A DNA stretch of 64,000 bases from Sulfuriferula thiophila. Its GTDB lineage: Bacteria; Pseudomonadota; Gammaproteobacteria; Burkholderiales; Sulfuriferulaceae. Where the stretch lies: positions 62,001 to 126,000 of the forward strand of contig NZ_BHGL01000007.1 in assembly GCF_003864975.1 (NCBI RefSeq). Direction: 5' to 3'. The notes below the pieces were generated by a model. That model made no database searches and was not told the origin of the DNA. It saw only the letters and a program-made list of their open reading frames with translations. The position numbers were made by a program, and so were the translations under genes. The stretch's first letter is position 1. Each line of letters begins with the position of its first letter. Of this stretch, positions 11,004-20,971 are shown in pieces.

Positions 11004-12050
11004 ATGCAAACGACTACCCGCAATCTCGCAACCATACTTTTACTTGGCGCTGGCTATGCTTTCGCTGCAAGCAGCCAAGCTGCTGAAATCACTGGCGCAG
11101 GCGCTACTTTCCCTTACCCAATTTACTCAAAATGGGCTGAGGCGTACAAAGCAAAATCCGGCGTAAGCTTAAACTACCAGTCCATTGGTTCTGGCGGCGG
11201 TATCAAGCAAATCAAAGCAAAGACAGTTGATTTCGGCGCTTCCGATATGCCTTTAAAAGCTGACGTACTGGCAAAAGATGGTTTGATGCAGTTCCCAACC
11301 GTAATTGGTGGCGTAGTACCTGTTATGAACGTTGAAGGCATTGCTCCTGGCCAAATCCACATGACCGGTAAAGTATTGGCCGACATTTTCATGGGCAAAA
11401 TCCTGACCTGGAATGACCCAGCAATCGCAGCATTAAACAAAACCGCTAAATTACCAGCCACACCTATTACAGTTGTGCACCGTTCTGATGGTTCCGGCAC
11501 AACTTTCATCTTCACCAACTACCTGGCTAAAGTCAGCCCTGAGTGGAAAGAAAAAGTTGGCAATGACACATCAGTTGCCTGGCCAGCTGGTGTAGGCGGC
11601 AAGGGTAACGAAGGCGTAGCTTCATTCGTACAGCGTATCAAAGGCTCTATCGGTTATGTTGAGTATGCTTATGCCAAGCAGAACAAAATGACCTACACCT
11701 TGATGCAAAACAAACAAGGTAACTTTGTTGCTCCAGACGATACAACTTTCCAAGCTGCTGCTGCTGGCGCTGATTGGGAACACGCTCCTGGCTTCTATGA
11801 AATCCTGACTGACGAGCCGGGTAAAATGAGCTGGCCTATCACTGGCGCAACCTTCATTCTGATGCATAAAGCACAGGACAAGCCAGCCAATGCAAAAGAA
11901 GTGTTAAAATTCTTTGACTGGTCTTATGCAAACGGCGATAAAATGGCGTCTGAATTAGATTATGTTCCACTACCAGAAAGCCTGATCAAACTGATTGCCA
12001 AATCTTGGAAAAACGAGATTAAAGACACAAGCGGCAAAGCAGTTTGGTAA
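11004..12050 (+). CDS. pstS: Phosphate ABC transporter substrate-binding protein PstS
   Basis: Periplasmic high-affinity phosphate-binding protein. From the ATG at 11004 (GGAG 11 bases upstream) it is 348 residues with a signal peptide ending near SSQAA before EITGAGATFPYPIY. Phosphate-binding segments are visible: GAGATFPYP, GSGGGIKQI, FGASDMPL and HRSDGSGTT. An in-frame start at 10920 exists but would place 28 non-signal residues before the leader and falls inside the promoter. It is followed by a hairpin and then pstC, pstA and pstB. Confidence 0.96.
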   Translation: MQTTTRNLATILLLGAGYAFAASSQAAEITGAGATFPYPIYSKWAEAYKAKSGVSLNYQSIGSGGGIKQIKAKTVDFGASDMPLKADVLAKDGLMQFPTVIGGVVPVMNVEGIAPGQIHMTGKVLADIFMGKILTWNDPAIAALNKTAKLPATPITVVHRSDGSGTTFIFTNYLAKVSPEWKEKVGNDTSVAWPAGVGGKGNEGVASFVQRIKGSIGYVEYAYAKQNKMTYTLMQNKQGNFVAPDDTTFQAAAAGADWEHAPGFYEILTDEPGKMSWPITGATFILMHKAQDKPANAKEVLKFFDWSYANGDKMASELDYVPLPESLIKLIAKSWKNEIKDTSGKAVW

Positions 12051-12093
12051 ATTTGCATAAGCTGACTGTGTTTCTGTAACCAAACCAGATTAA

Positions 12094-12120
12094 GGGGGAG
12101 CGCAATCTCCCCCTTTGTCT
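12094..12120 (+). terminator. Hairpin between pstS and pstC (attenuator-like)
   Basis: GGGGGAG (12094-12100) pairs with CTCCCCC (12107-12113) across a six-base loop, followed by TTTGTCT. The stem is strong but the T-run is short, so partial termination or 3'-end protection of the pstS message is the likely effect. Such a site lets a binding protein be made in excess over its membrane partners. Confidence 0.6.
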
Positions 12121-12138
12121 TGCAATGCATATTATGCT

Positions 12139-13101
12139 ATGAATAACTCAATATCTGATCGACGTACCAAACGTTTCCTTATCGAAGACGCGCTATTCCG
12201 CAATGCAACCCGCTTGTTTGCATTTATAGTATTAGCATTACTTGTGGGTATCATTGTCTCACTGGTTGTTGGCAGCATGCCATCCATTAAAGCCTTTGGT
12301 TTCGGATTCCTGACAAGCGACGAATGGAACCCGGTTACTGAAAAATTCGGCGCGTTAGTTCCCATTACCGGCACTATTGCCACCTCGGTTATTGCACTGC
12401 TGATAGGCGTACCTATCAGTTTTGGTATCGCACTATTTCTCACAGAGCTCTCACCCAACTGGCTTAAACGCCCATTAGGTATCGCCATCGAATTGCTGGC
12501 GGGTATCCCCAGTATTATTTACGGCATGTGGGGTTTGTTTGTATTTGCGCCATTATTCGCAGACCATGTACAACCCTGGCTGATTGACACCCTTGGCCCG
12601 TTACCTGTGATAGGTTTCCTGTTTCAGGGAGTACCGATGGGTATAGGCATGCTCACCGCCGGATTGATACTGGCTATCATGGTCATCCCATTCATCGCTT
12701 CGGTAATGCGCGATGTGTTTGAAATCGTCCCCCCGCTATTAAAAGAATCCGCTTACGGCTTAGGCGCAACCACATGGGAAGTGGTGCGTTATGTTGTACT
12801 GCCTTATACCAAGATAGGCGTTGTTGGCAGCATCATGCTTGGACTGGGCCGCGCGCTGGGTGAAACCATGGCGGTGACCTTTGTGATTGGCAATGCACAC
12901 CAACTCAGCAACTCTTTGATGATGCCGGGCAATAGTATTTCCTCCGCACTTGCCAATGAATTTACCGAAGCTGACGGTGTGCTCTACACTTCGTCACTGA
13001 TTGAACTGGGCTTAATTCTGTTCTTCATTACCTTCGTAGTTTTAACCATATCCAAGCTGATGCTGCTCCAACTGAGCAAACAGGAAGGCAAAAAGGGCTA
13101 G
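12139..13101 (+). CDS. pstC: Phosphate ABC transporter permease PstC
   Basis: Inner-membrane permease for phosphate, paired with PstA. The 320-residue protein has about six transmembrane helices. The ABC-transporter coupling loop is visible near residues 200-220 ([24 protein letters not shown] has the EAA pattern). I start at the ATG at 12139, since the residues encoded upstream are unlike the family. No clear ribosome-binding site precedes it, which may lower its expression relative to pstS. Confidence 0.94.
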   Translation: MNNSISDRRTKRFLIEDALFRNATRLFAFIVLALLVGIIVSLVVGSMPSIKAFGFGFLTSDEWNPVTEKFGALVPITGTIATSVIALLIGVPISFGIALFLTELSPNWLKRPLGIAIELLAGIPSIIYGMWGLFVFAPLFADHVQPWLIDTLGPLPVIGFLFQGVPMGIGMLTAGLILAIMVIPFIASVMRDVFEIVPPLLKESAYGLGATTWEVVRYVVLPYTKIGVVGSIMLGLGRALGETMAVTFVIGNAHQLSNSLMMPGNSISSALANEFTEADGVLYTSSLIELGLILFFITFVVLTISKLMLLQLSKQEGKKG

Positions 13102-13105
13102 GAAC

Positions 13106-13951
13106 ATGCTATCAATTTACAATCGCCGCCGACTCATCAACCAATTCAATTTGCTAGTCGCTGCATTATCAATGCTGGTTGGCCTGTTGGCCCTGGGCTG
13201 GATATTATGGACGCTGCTAAGCTACGGCCTGCATGGCGTCAGTATGGACATGTTCACCAAAAACACGCCACCCCCAGGCAGTGACGGGGGATTGCTAAAC
13301 GCAATTGCCGGCAGCTTCCTGATGTCGATGGTAGGTACATTAATAGGCACGCCGATCGGCATTCTTGCTGGCACATATTTAGCCGAGTTTGGTCAACGCG
13401 GCTGGCTGGCACCTGCTACCCGGTTTATTAACGACATTCTGCTGTCAGCACCGTCCATTGTGATTGGCCTGTTTGTGTATTCCGCGTATGTGATGACCGT
13501 CAGGCATTTTTCCGGTTGGGCCGGTTCACTGGCGCTGGCTTTGCTGGTAATACCGGTCGTGGTGCGCACTACCGAAAACATGCTCAGACTTGTCCCCAAT
13601 ACCTTGCGTGAAGCGGCAGCAGCCCTGGGTGCTCCGCAGTGGAAAATTGTCACCATGATCACCTGGCGCGCTTCCAAGGCAGGCATGATGACCGGCATAC
13701 TGTTAGCCATTGCCCGCATCAGCGGCGAGACCGCACCATTACTGTTTACCGCCCTCAACAATCAGTTCTGGAGCACGAACATGAATGCGCCAATTGCCAA
13801 CCTGCCTGTTGTGATCTTCCAGATGGCAATGAGCCCGTACGATGACTGGCATGATTTGGCCTGGGCTGGCGCATTATTGATTACCGTTACTGTGTTAGGG
13901 CTAAGTATCCTCGCCCGAGTCTTGTTCCGCCAAGAAAAAACATCTCATTAA
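13106..13951 (+). CDS. pstA: Phosphate ABC transporter permease PstA
   Basis: Second permease of the high-affinity phosphate transporter, 281 residues with six predicted transmembrane helices. The EAA-type coupling loop ([21 protein letters not shown]) that contacts PstB is near residues 170-190. The start at 13106 has AGGAAC immediately upstream and lies four bases after the pstC stop, so translational coupling is likely. Confidence 0.96.
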   Translation: MLSIYNRRRLINQFNLLVAALSMLVGLLALGWILWTLLSYGLHGVSMDMFTKNTPPPGSDGGLLNAIAGSFLMSMVGTLIGTPIGILAGTYLAEFGQRGWLAPATRFINDILLSAPSIVIGLFVYSAYVMTVRHFSGWAGSLALALLVIPVVVRTTENMLRLVPNTLREAAAALGAPQWKIVTMITWRASKAGMMTGILLAIARISGETAPLLFTALNNQFWSTNMNAPIANLPVVIFQMAMSPYDDWHDLAWAGALLITVTVLGLSILARVLFRQEKTSH

Positions 13952-13962
13952 TATCGCAAACC

Positions 13963-14736
13963 ATGAGCAAAACTATGGATACCAACACTAAAATCAGCCT
14001 ACGTAATTTGAATTTTTACTATGGCAAGAATCATGCGCTAAAGAATATCAACCTCGACATCCCGAGCAATCATGTAACCGCCTTCATCGGCCCGTCGGGA
14101 TGCGGAAAGTCTACCTTATTGCGCACACTAAACCGGATGTACGATCTCTATCCGGGACAGCGCGCTGAAGGGCAAATCATACTCGATGGCCAGGATATCC
14201 TCGATAAAGCTACCGACCTGAACAAGCTCCGTGCACGCGTGGGTATGGTGTTCCAGAAACCAACGCCCTTCCCCATGTCGATTTATGACAATATCGCTTT
14301 CGGCATTAAGCTATATGACAGTCCATCGCGTTCGGAACTGGATGACAGAGTGGAATGGGCGCTGAAAAAGGCCGCGCTATGGAACGAAGTCAAAGACAAG
14401 CTGAATCAAAGCGGATACAGTTTGTCCGGCGGCCAGCAACAACGTTTATGTATCGCTCGCGGCATCGCTGTAAAGCCCGAAGTCTTGCTGCTCGATGAGC
14501 CAGCATCAGCACTTGATCCTATATCTACGGCGCGTATTGAAGAGCTCATACACGAACTGAAAGCAGATTACACCATCACCATTGTCACGCACAGCATGCA
14601 ACAAGCTGCGCGCGTGTCTGACTACACTGCCTATATGTATTTGGGTGAAATGGTCGAGTTTGGCAAAACCGACGTCGTGTTTACCAACCCGAGCAAAAAA
14701 GAAACCGAGGATTACATTACCGGAAAATTCGGCTAA
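13963..14736 (+). CDS. pstB: Phosphate ABC transporter ATP-binding protein PstB
   Basis: Cytoplasmic ATPase that drives phosphate import through PstCA. In 257 residues it shows the Walker A motif GPSGCGKST, the Q-loop [11 protein letters not shown], the ABC signature [15 protein letters not shown], the Walker [13 protein letters not shown] and the switch His in VTHSMQQA. It ends the pst operon. No phoU follows, since the next gene, glmM, converges from the other strand behind a strong bidirectional terminator. Confidence 0.97.
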   Translation: MSKTMDTNTKISLRNLNFYYGKNHALKNINLDIPSNHVTAFIGPSGCGKSTLLRTLNRMYDLYPGQRAEGQIILDGQDILDKATDLNKLRARVGMVFQKPTPFPMSIYDNIAFGIKLYDSPSRSELDDRVEWALKKAALWNEVKDKLNQSGYSLSGGQQQRLCIARGIAVKPEVLLLDEPASALDPISTARIEELIHELKADYTITIVTHSMQQAARVSDYTAYMYLGEMVEFGKTDVVFTNPSKKETEDYITGKFG

Positions 14737-14751
14737 TTATTCCACACCAAT

Positions 14752-14789
14752 AAAAAATGCGATGTCTCTACTGACACATCGCATTTTTT
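14752..14789. terminator. Bidirectional terminator between pstB and glmM
   Basis: AAAAAATGCGATGT (14752-14765) is perfectly complementary to ACATCGCATTTTTT (14776-14789), a 14-base stem with a ten-base loop. The A-run and T-run at either side give a U-tract on both strands, so it can end both the pst operon and the convergent glmM transcript. Confidence 0.85.
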
Positions 14790-14840
14790 ACTTTATAGAC
14801 ATAACTCAACCCGTATTAGCCGCTCGGCTATACACCTCGC

Positions 14841-16196
14841 TTAAGCCACTGAATAACGCACAGCTGTCGCAATATGTTCAGCCTGCTGTTTAGACTGTTC
14901 TGCCGACTGGCTTTCCACCATCACACGTATTAATGGCTCTGTACCGGATGCACGCAACACTACCCGGCCAGTATTGCCTAATACAGTCTCGGCTGTCTGT
15001 ACTGCCTGCTGAATTGCGGTATGCTGCAGATCCACTTTTGCACTTACACGTACGTTCAAAAGCGTTTGCGGATACTGCTCCATATCCGCCGTGTATTGCG
15101 CCAATGACATTTTGGCTTCACGCAATGCGCGTAATACCTGCAATGCCGCAATGATACCGTCACCCGTAGTGTGCTTCTCCAGACACAGAATATGACCGGA
15201 CGCCTCACCACCTAATTGCCAGCCGCGATCTGCCAGCATTTCCAGCACGTAACGATCGCCCACTTTTGCACGTGCAAAAGGGATGTCCAGACGGTCCAAA
15301 GCATGTTCCATCCCCAGGTTAGTCATTAGCGTACCGACAACGCCACCCTTCAATTTACCAAGCAGCTTTCGATGCTTGGCAATGATATAAATTAACTGAT
15401 CGCCGTTATAAATCTTGCCGTCGCTGTCAGCCATCATCAGCCGGTCGCCATCGCCATCCAGCGCAATACCAAAATCAGCACGATGATGTCTTACTGCAGC
15501 GCTCAACGTCGCTGTATGCGTAGCACCACATTCACGATTGATATTGGTACCATCAGGATGGTTGCCGATAGGTATCACTTCCGCACCAAGCTCATGTAAC
15601 ACGGGCGGCGCCACATGATAAGTAGCACCTTGCGCGCAATCAACAACGATACGTAAACCGCGTAAATCCTGGTCAAAAGGAAAGCTGCTTTTACAAAACT
15701 CAATATAGCGTGCCGCTGCATCATCAATGCGTTTAACCCTACCCAACTCGCGCGATGACATGGTTTGCATAGGCTCAGCTAACTGCGCCTCAATCGCCAA
15801 CTCTGTTTCGTCAGCCAGCTTCTGACCCGTCGCAGAAAAGAACTTGATGCCGTTATCTTCAAACGGGTTATGGGAAGCGGAAATAACCACGCCAGCCTGT
15901 AAACGCAACGCTCTGGTCAAATAAGCCACGGCAGGCGTAGGCATAGGCCCGACCAACCGTACGTTGACACCTGCGGCACACAGACCAGCCTGCAATGCCG
16001 CTTCCAGCATATAACCTGAAATTCGGGTATCTTTACCGATTAAAACAACCGGATTCTCTCCTGGCGCCAGCGCGCTGCGATCGCTTGCCAGAACTTTCCC
16101 AGCGGCATATCCCAAACGCATTACAAATTCAGGGGTAATCGGCGCATCGCCCACACGCCCACGAATACCATCCGTACCAAAATATTGCCTAATCAT
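14841..16196 (-). CDS. glmM: Phosphoglucosamine mutase
   Basis: Converts glucosamine 6-phosphate to glucosamine 1-phosphate for UDP-GlcNAc, peptidoglycan and lipopolysaccharide synthesis. The 451-residue protein begins [15 protein letters not shown]. It has the phosphoserine loop [15 protein letters not shown], the metal-binding DGDGDR, the sugar-binding GGEASGH and the phosphate-binding [12 protein letters not shown] near the end. Its ATG overlaps the folP stop as ATGA, the usual folP-glmM arrangement. Confidence 0.97.
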   Translation of the reverse strand: MIRQYFGTDGIRGRVGDAPITPEFVMRLGYAAGKVLASDRSALAPGENPVVLIGKDTRISGYMLEAALQAGLCAAGVNVRLVGPMPTPAVAYLTRALRLQAGVVISASHNPFEDNGIKFFSATGQKLADETELAIEAQLAEPMQTMSSRELGRVKRIDDAAARYIEFCKSSFPFDQDLRGLRIVVDCAQGATYHVAPPVLHELGAEVIPIGNHPDGTNINRECGATHTATLSAAVRHHRADFGIALDGDGDRLMMADSDGKIYNGDQLIYIIAKHRKLLGKLKGGVVGTLMTNLGMEHALDRLDIPFARAKVGDRYVLEMLADRGWQLGGEASGHILCLEKHTTGDGIIAALQVLRALREAKMSLAQYTADMEQYPQTLLNVRVSAKVDLQHTAIQQAVQTAETVLGNTGRVVLRASGTEPLIRVMVESQSAEQSKQQAEHIATAVRYSVA

Positions 16197-17020
16197 TGCG
16201 TATCCTCAATTGCCTGCCACACTGTTAATGCATCGCGGCACGCGACCACATCATGCACTCTAATAATATTCGCCCCGCGGCTTACCGCATACAAATGCGC
16301 GGCCAGTCCTGCGGCTTCCCGGTCGTTGACGTCACGGCCTGTCAGCGCACCGAGCATGGACTTTCGTGACATCCCCACCAATAGCGGGTAGTTTAACTCA
16401 ACCAATGCATCCAGATGTTTCAACAATTGTAAATTGTGCTGCAAGCGTTTACCAAAACCGAATCCCGGGTCAATGGCGATACGTTCCCGCGCTATACCGG
16501 CACCCAGCACAGCCGCGATACGCTGCTGCAGGAATGCGCTTACATCCGCTACTACATCTCCATAGCTGGCATGGGCTTGCATCGTTTGCGGCTCTCCCAG
16601 CATATGCATAATACATATAGCAACATCCGACTCCGCGACGGCAGTCAACGCACCCTCCGCCTGCAAAGCCTGCACATCGTTAATCATGTGCGCGCCAGCC
16701 TCGATTGCCGCACGCATTACTTCAGTCTTACGGGTATCTACCGAGATAACTGCGCCGCATCCGCGCAATGATGACACAAGTGGCACAACCCTCTGCAACT
16801 CCTCTTCAACGCTAACTGGTTCAGCCATAGGGCGGGTCGATTCCCCGCCTATATCGATAATATCGGCACCAGCAGCGATCAATTTGTGTGCGTGCTCAAG
16901 CGCCGCTGCGCGTTTATCAAATTGGCCACCGTCCGAAAAAGAATCAGGAGTGATATTGACTATCCCCATAATCCGCGGACGTGACAGTTCCAGTTGAATA
17001 TTGCCACAGCTTAAATACAT
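16193..17020 (-). CDS. folP: Dihydropteroate synthase
   Basis: Folate-pathway enzyme joining p-aminobenzoate to 6-hydroxymethyl-dihydropterin pyrophosphate; the target of sulfonamides. In 275 residues the TIM-barrel signatures are visible: [39 protein letters not shown] and GMSRKSMLG, ending in RVHDV. It is coupled to glmM by a four-base overlap and lies 72 bases after ftsH, with a terminator-like hairpin between. Confidence 0.97.
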   Translation of the reverse strand: MYLSCGNIQLELSRPRIMGIVNITPDSFSDGGQFDKRAAALEHAHKLIAAGADIIDIGGESTRPMAEPVSVEEELQRVVPLVSSLRGCGAVISVDTRKTEVMRAAIEAGAHMINDVQALQAEGALTAVAESDVAICIMHMLGEPQTMQAHASYGDVVADVSAFLQQRIAAVLGAGIARERIAIDPGFGFGKRLQHNLQLLKHLDALVELNYPLLVGMSRKSMLGALTGRDVNDREAAGLAAHLYAVSRGANIIRVHDVVACRDALTVWQAIEDTQ

Positions 17021-17051
17021 AGACAGGCTCGTTGTTTACAAGACTACAAAA

Positions 17052-17076
17052 GAAAAAGCCGGGGTTTCCCCCGGCT
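17052..17076 (-). terminator. Terminator-like hairpin after ftsH
   Basis: On the minus strand AGCCGGGG (17076-17069) pairs with CCCCGGCT (17064-17057) across a four-base loop, followed by TTTTCT. It follows the ftsH stop by 16 bases and precedes folP, so folP-glmM must rely on read-through or on a promoter in the short gap. Confidence 0.8.
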
Positions 17077-17092
17077 CATGACGCGATTCGCT

Positions 17093-18991
17093 TTACGCTT
17101 CTGCTGCTGGCGTAACGGTGGGCGCTGGCTTCACGGTCGGCGCACCATCTTGCGGTGGTGGCGTTGGTGAACCAGTCGATACCGGTTTGGGTTCCCGTGG
17201 AGGCAAACCGTCCATGATATCTTTAATCTGGTTGGCGTCGATAGTTTCCCACTCAAGCAATGCCTTGGTCATCGCCTCTACTTTGTCACGATTATCTTCC
17301 AGAATTTTCCGTGCCAATGCATATTGTTCATCGATGATACGACGAATTTCCATGTCGACTTTCTGCATCGTTGCTTCAGACACATTCTTATGCGTCGTCA
17401 CGCTACGACCCAAAAATACCTCACCCTCATTTTCCCCATAAACCATAGGGCCTAACGCTGGTGACATACCCCATTGGGTAACCATGCGCCGCGCCATCTC
17501 TGTGGCACGCTCAAAGTCATTGGAAGCGCCGGTGGTCATATGATTCATGAACACCTCCTCAGCAATACGACCACCAAACAGCACGGAAATATTCTGCAAA
17601 AGTTGCGCTCTGTCCATGCTGTAACGGTCTTCCGTTGGCAGTTGCATGGTCAAGCCCAATGCACGTCCACGTGGAATAATCGTCACTTTATGCACAGGAT
17701 CAGTCTTATCCAGCAAGTAAGCAACTACAGCATGGCCAGACTCATGATATGCGGTATTACGCCGCTCTTCTTCCGGCATCACCATATTCTTACGTTCAGC
17801 ACCCATCATGATTTTGTCTTTGGCACGCTCGAAGTCGTCCATTTCCACCACACGCTTATTACTCCGTGCCGCGAACAGCGCAGCTTCATTGACCAGGTTC
17901 GCCAGATCAGCACCTGAAAAGCCAGGCGTTCCACGAGCCAGAATGTCGGCACGCACATCAGGCGCACTCGGAATCTTGCGCATATGCACCAGCAAAATCT
18001 GTTCACGACCACGTATATCCGGTAACGGAACCACTACTTGACGGTCAAAACGACCTGGACGCAGCAAAGCAGGATCCAGCACGTCAGGCCGGTTAGTTGC
18101 AGCAATCACAATCACACCCGCTGAACCTTCAAAACCGTCCATCTCTACCAGTAGCTGATTCAATGTCTGCTCACGTTCATCGTTACCGCCGCCCATACCC
18201 GCGCCACGTTGCCGACCAACCGCATCAATTTCATCGATAAAGATAATGCAAGGCGCATTTTTCTTCGCCTGGTCAAACATATCACGCACACGCGCGGCAC
18301 CTACACCGACAAACATTTCGACAAAATCAGAACCGGCAATACTGAAAAACGGTACTTTAGCTTCACCTGCGATGGCTTTTGCCAGCAAGGTTTTACCTGT
18401 ACCCGGGCTGCCCGCCATCAGAACACCACGTGGCACTCTGCCACCCAGTTTCTGGAACTTGGATGGATCACGCAGAAAATCAACCAGTTCGGACACTTCT
18501 TCTTTTGCTTCGTCGCAACCAGCAACATCGGCAAATGTAATTTGATTAGTAGATTCATCCAGCATGCGCGCTTTGCTTTTGCCAAAGGAGAATGCTCCGC
18601 CTTTGCCACCGCCCTGCATTTGACGCATGAAGAATACCCATACGCCGATTAACAGCAGCATAGGGAACCAGGAAATGAAGATACTCATCAGGAACGAAGG
18701 TTCCTCTTCTGGCTTGGCTTCAACTGCCACGCCATTTTTGAGCAAGTCAGAAACCATCCATGGATCTGATGGCGCATAAGTGCTAAAGCGCTTACCGTCA
18801 TTCTTAGCGCCTTTGATGACGTGGTTTTCAATCACGACCTTGGCAATCTGACCTTGTTTTACTTCCTCAATAAATTGAGAGTAATCCATTTGGGTTTGCG
18901 CAACCTGACGACTGCTGAACTGGTTAAATACCGTCATCAGCACCAACGCTACCACTAACCAGATAGCAATATTTTTGAACATATTATTCAT
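17093..18991 (-). CDS. ftsH: ATP-dependent zinc metalloprotease FtsH
   Basis: Membrane-anchored AAA+ protease that degrades misfolded membrane proteins and regulators such as LpxC. The 632-residue protein has an N-terminal helix (about 7-24), a periplasmic domain, a second helix (about 104-124), the Walker A GSPGTGKT near residue 195, Walker [10 protein letters not shown], the SRH region with [11 protein letters not shown] and the zinc motif HESGH. The last 30 residues are rich in Pro, Thr and Ala. The rlmE-ftsH-folP-glmM order is the standard proteobacterial arrangement. Confidence 0.97.
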   Translation of the reverse strand: MNNMFKNIAIWLVVALVLMTVFNQFSSRQVAQTQMDYSQFIEEVKQGQIAKVVIENHVIKGAKNDGKRFSTYAPSDPWMVSDLLKNGVAVEAKPEEEPSFLMSIFISWFPMLLLIGVWVFFMRQMQGGGKGGAFSFGKSKARMLDESTNQITFADVAGCDEAKEEVSELVDFLRDPSKFQKLGGRVPRGVLMAGSPGTGKTLLAKAIAGEAKVPFFSIAGSDFVEMFVGVGAARVRDMFDQAKKNAPCIIFIDEIDAVGRQRGAGMGGGNDEREQTLNQLLVEMDGFEGSAGVIVIAATNRPDVLDPALLRPGRFDRQVVVPLPDIRGREQILLVHMRKIPSAPDVRADILARGTPGFSGADLANLVNEAALFAARSNKRVVEMDDFERAKDKIMMGAERKNMVMPEEERRNTAYHESGHAVVAYLLDKTDPVHKVTIIPRGRALGLTMQLPTEDRYSMDRAQLLQNISVLFGGRIAEEVFMNHMTTGASNDFERATEMARRMVTQWGMSPALGPMVYGENEGEVFLGRSVTTHKNVSEATMQKVDMEIRRIIDEQYALARKILEDNRDKVEAMTKALLEWETIDANQIKDIMDGLPPREPKPVSTGSPTPPPQDGAPTVKPAPTVTPAAEA

Positions 18992-19061
18992 TAATCAAGC
19001 TCCATTTGAGCATATATAGATATTTTAGCGACGATTTTTGATTCTAACTCTAATTTAGTGG

Positions 19062-19682
19062 CTATGTAACCGCTTTGCGTAGATTTTTACAAAGCAGATA
19101 CACCTCACTACTACGATCTCTCGATGCTTTCGGCTTGCGGTTAAGTACTTGTTCAAAGGTGGCACGCAGCAGCTGGAAATACTCTTGATACCCCTCGCCC
19201 TGAAAAACTTTGACAAGAAACTGACCATTTGGTTTCAAATGCCCACAAGCAAACTCCAGCGCCAACTCGCATAAATACATGCTTCGTGCCTGATCAACAC
19301 TTGCTACACCACTCATATTGGGTGCCATATCCGATATTACAAGGTCTACTTGCCGATTATTTACGACTTGAGCCAGCTTCTCTAACGTCACATCTTCGGT
19401 AAAATCACCCTGAATAAATGTCACACCGGCAATAGGATCCATCTCCAGTATATCCAGCGCGATAACCTGGGCACCCTGACGCACTGCCAACTGCGACCAA
19501 CCACCAGGAGTTGCCCCTAAATCGACCAAAAGCGTACCAGGACGGATTAAATGATCGCGCTCATTGATCTCTTCCAGCTTAAATGCTGCGCGCGATCGAT
19601 ATCCTTTCGCCTTCGCCAATTTCACGTAAGGGTCATTCAAATGCTCTCGCATCCATGCTTTGCTGGTTCTACTTGGCTTCAT
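19062..19682 (-). CDS. rlmE: 23S rRNA 2'-O-methyltransferase RlmE (FtsJ/RrmJ)
   Basis: Methylates the 2'-OH of U2552 in 23S rRNA during late 50S maturation. The 206-residue chain has the SAM-binding motif [12 protein letters not shown] and the Lys-Asp-Lys-Glu catalytic set common to FtsJ: Lys in the [12 protein letters not shown] region, Asp in [12 protein letters not shown], Lys in [10 protein letters not shown] and Glu in SSEVYLLC. It is divergent from yhbY with only 36 bases between the two ATGs, so both promoters overlap this gap or the gene starts. Confidence 0.97.
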   Translation of the reverse strand: MKPSRTSKAWMREHLNDPYVKLAKAKGYRSRAAFKLEEINERDHLIRPGTLLVDLGATPGGWSQLAVRQGAQVIALDILEMDPIAGVTFIQGDFTEDVTLEKLAQVVNNRQVDLVISDMAPNMSGVASVDQARSMYLCELALEFACGHLKPNGQFLVKVFQGEGYQEYFQLLRATFEQVLNRKPKASRDRSSEVYLLCKNLRKAVT

Positions 19683-19718
19683 CGGCTAAAATAACGGTTT
19701 AGTTAAAGGACAAAACTC

Positions 19719-20015
19719 ATGACCACTCTCAATGCTGTTCAACGCCGCCATCTGCGCTCCCTGGCTCACCAGCTCCACCCTGTCGTCATGATAGGTGATG
19801 CCGGGTTATCCGAAGCGGTCATGCGTGAAATTGATCTTAGTTTAAAAGCCCATGAACTGATTAAAATTCGCGTACTGGGTGATGATCGTGATGCACGTAT
19901 CGCCATGTTAGATCGAATCTGTGCCGATCTCAATGCCGCGCCTGTGCAACACATAGGGAAATTACTGCTGGTGTACCGCCCTGGCGAAAAACCAAAACTT
20001 ACTTTACCTAAATAA
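19719..20015 (+). CDS. yhbY: Ribosome assembly RNA-binding protein YhbY (CRM domain)
   Basis: Small RNA-binding protein of the CRM family linked to 50S subunit assembly. In 98 residues it has the family N-terminus (RRHLRSLAHQLHPVVMIGDAGLSEAVMREI, of which HPVVMIG and GLSEAV are the clearest) and the RNA-binding loop. AAAGGA precedes the ATG. It is divergent from rlmE and ends one base from the convergent DUF4149 gene. Confidence 0.93.
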   Translation: MTTLNAVQRRHLRSLAHQLHPVVMIGDAGLSEAVMREIDLSLKAHELIKIRVLGDDRDARIAMLDRICADLNAAPVQHIGKLLLVYRPGEKPKLTLPK

Positions 20016-20016
20016 T

Positions 20017-20472
20017 TTATTTGCCTGACTGCTTGAACAGCAATACCAGGCCCAGCAAGCTTTCAATCAAGTAAACAATACTGGACACACCATGCCAATG
20101 CGCAAAACGGTCGCTAAACATACTTTGCATGACCGCCTTGGGCATGGCCTGTTCTTTCAAGCTTTCCATTATAGGCTGTATACCGAAATGGATACCCAGC
20201 GTTAGTAACAACATCACCAATGCAGTCCAGAAAAAAGCCTGCTTGAGTGCCGCTCCACCGAACTGTACCAATCGATGCAGCAGCAAATACACGCCGCAGA
20301 CCATGCCAACGTAGGCAATTACGGTAAACATGCCACCGGCAAGATTACCTGCCAGCTGTTTATCTGCTAACTGGGTAAACAACACGGGCGCGGCTATATA
20401 TCCGATAGCCCACAAACCACCTACCCATAAGGTAAGCGCTATTTTCGCCAGCGCGTCAGGAAATCTCGGCAT
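20017..20472 (-). CDS. DUF4149-type four-helix membrane protein
   Basis: Membrane protein of 151 residues with four predicted helices (about 8-28, 45-66, 80-100 and 128-148). It resembles the DUF4149/TMEM205-like family often found next to yhbY and greA in betaproteobacteria (LWVGGLWAIGYIAAPVLF near the N-terminus is typical). Its function is unknown. It follows greA by two bases, so it is probably the last gene of the carA-carB-greA unit. Confidence 0.8.
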   Translation of the reverse strand: MPRFPDALAKIALTLWVGGLWAIGYIAAPVLFTQLADKQLAGNLAGGMFTVIAYVGMVCGVYLLLHRLVQFGGAALKQAFFWTALVMLLLTLGIHFGIQPIMESLKEQAMPKAVMQSMFSDRFAHWHGVSSIVYLIESLLGLVLLFKQSGK

Positions 20473-20474
20473 GA

Positions 20475-20960
20475 TCAGATATATTTCACATCCAGTACTT
20501 CATACTGACGCACACCACCCGGCGCCTGCACATCAGCAGTATCGCCGGCGTATTTACCAATCAGTGCGCGAGCTATCGGCGAACTGATTGAGATTTTTGA
20601 CTGTTTAATATCAGCCTCATCGTCGCCAACAATCTGATAAGTGACGGTTTCGCCGCTTTCCAGCTCTTCCAATTCTACAGTAGCGCCGAATACAATCCGG
20701 CCTTCTGCTTCCACCTCAGCAGGATTGATAATTTGCGCTGAAGACAATTTACCTTCCAGATCAGCAATTCTGCCTTCGATAAATCCTTGCTTCTCTTTCG
20801 CGGCGTCATATTCGGCATTTTCCGACAGATCACCTTGCGCACGCGCTTCAGCGATAGCCGTAATTACAGAAGGACGCTCTACGGTTTTCAGATTATGCAG
20901 TTCCTCGCGCATCATTTGCGCACCTTTAACTGTCACCGGTGTTTTTGTCATCATATTCAT
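20475..20960 (-). CDS. greA: Transcription elongation factor GreA
   Basis: Rescues backtracked RNA polymerase by stimulating transcript cleavage. From the ATG at 20960 (GAGGAAAAG upstream) the product is 161 residues: an N-terminal coiled coil with the tip residues in [17 protein letters not shown], and a C-terminal FKBP-like domain ([10 protein letters not shown] ... [10 protein letters not shown]). An in-frame start at 21047 would overlap carB by 76 bases and is rejected. carB ends 11 bases upstream. Confidence 0.96.
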   Translation of the reverse strand: MNMMTKTPVTVKGAQMMREELHNLKTVERPSVITAIAEARAQGDLSENAEYDAAKEKQGFIEGRIADLEGKLSSAQIINPAEVEAEGRIVFGATVELEELESGETVTYQIVGDDEADIKQSKISISSPIARALIGKYAGDTADVQAPGGVRQYEVLDVKYI

Positions 20961-20971
20961 GTTGCTTTTCC

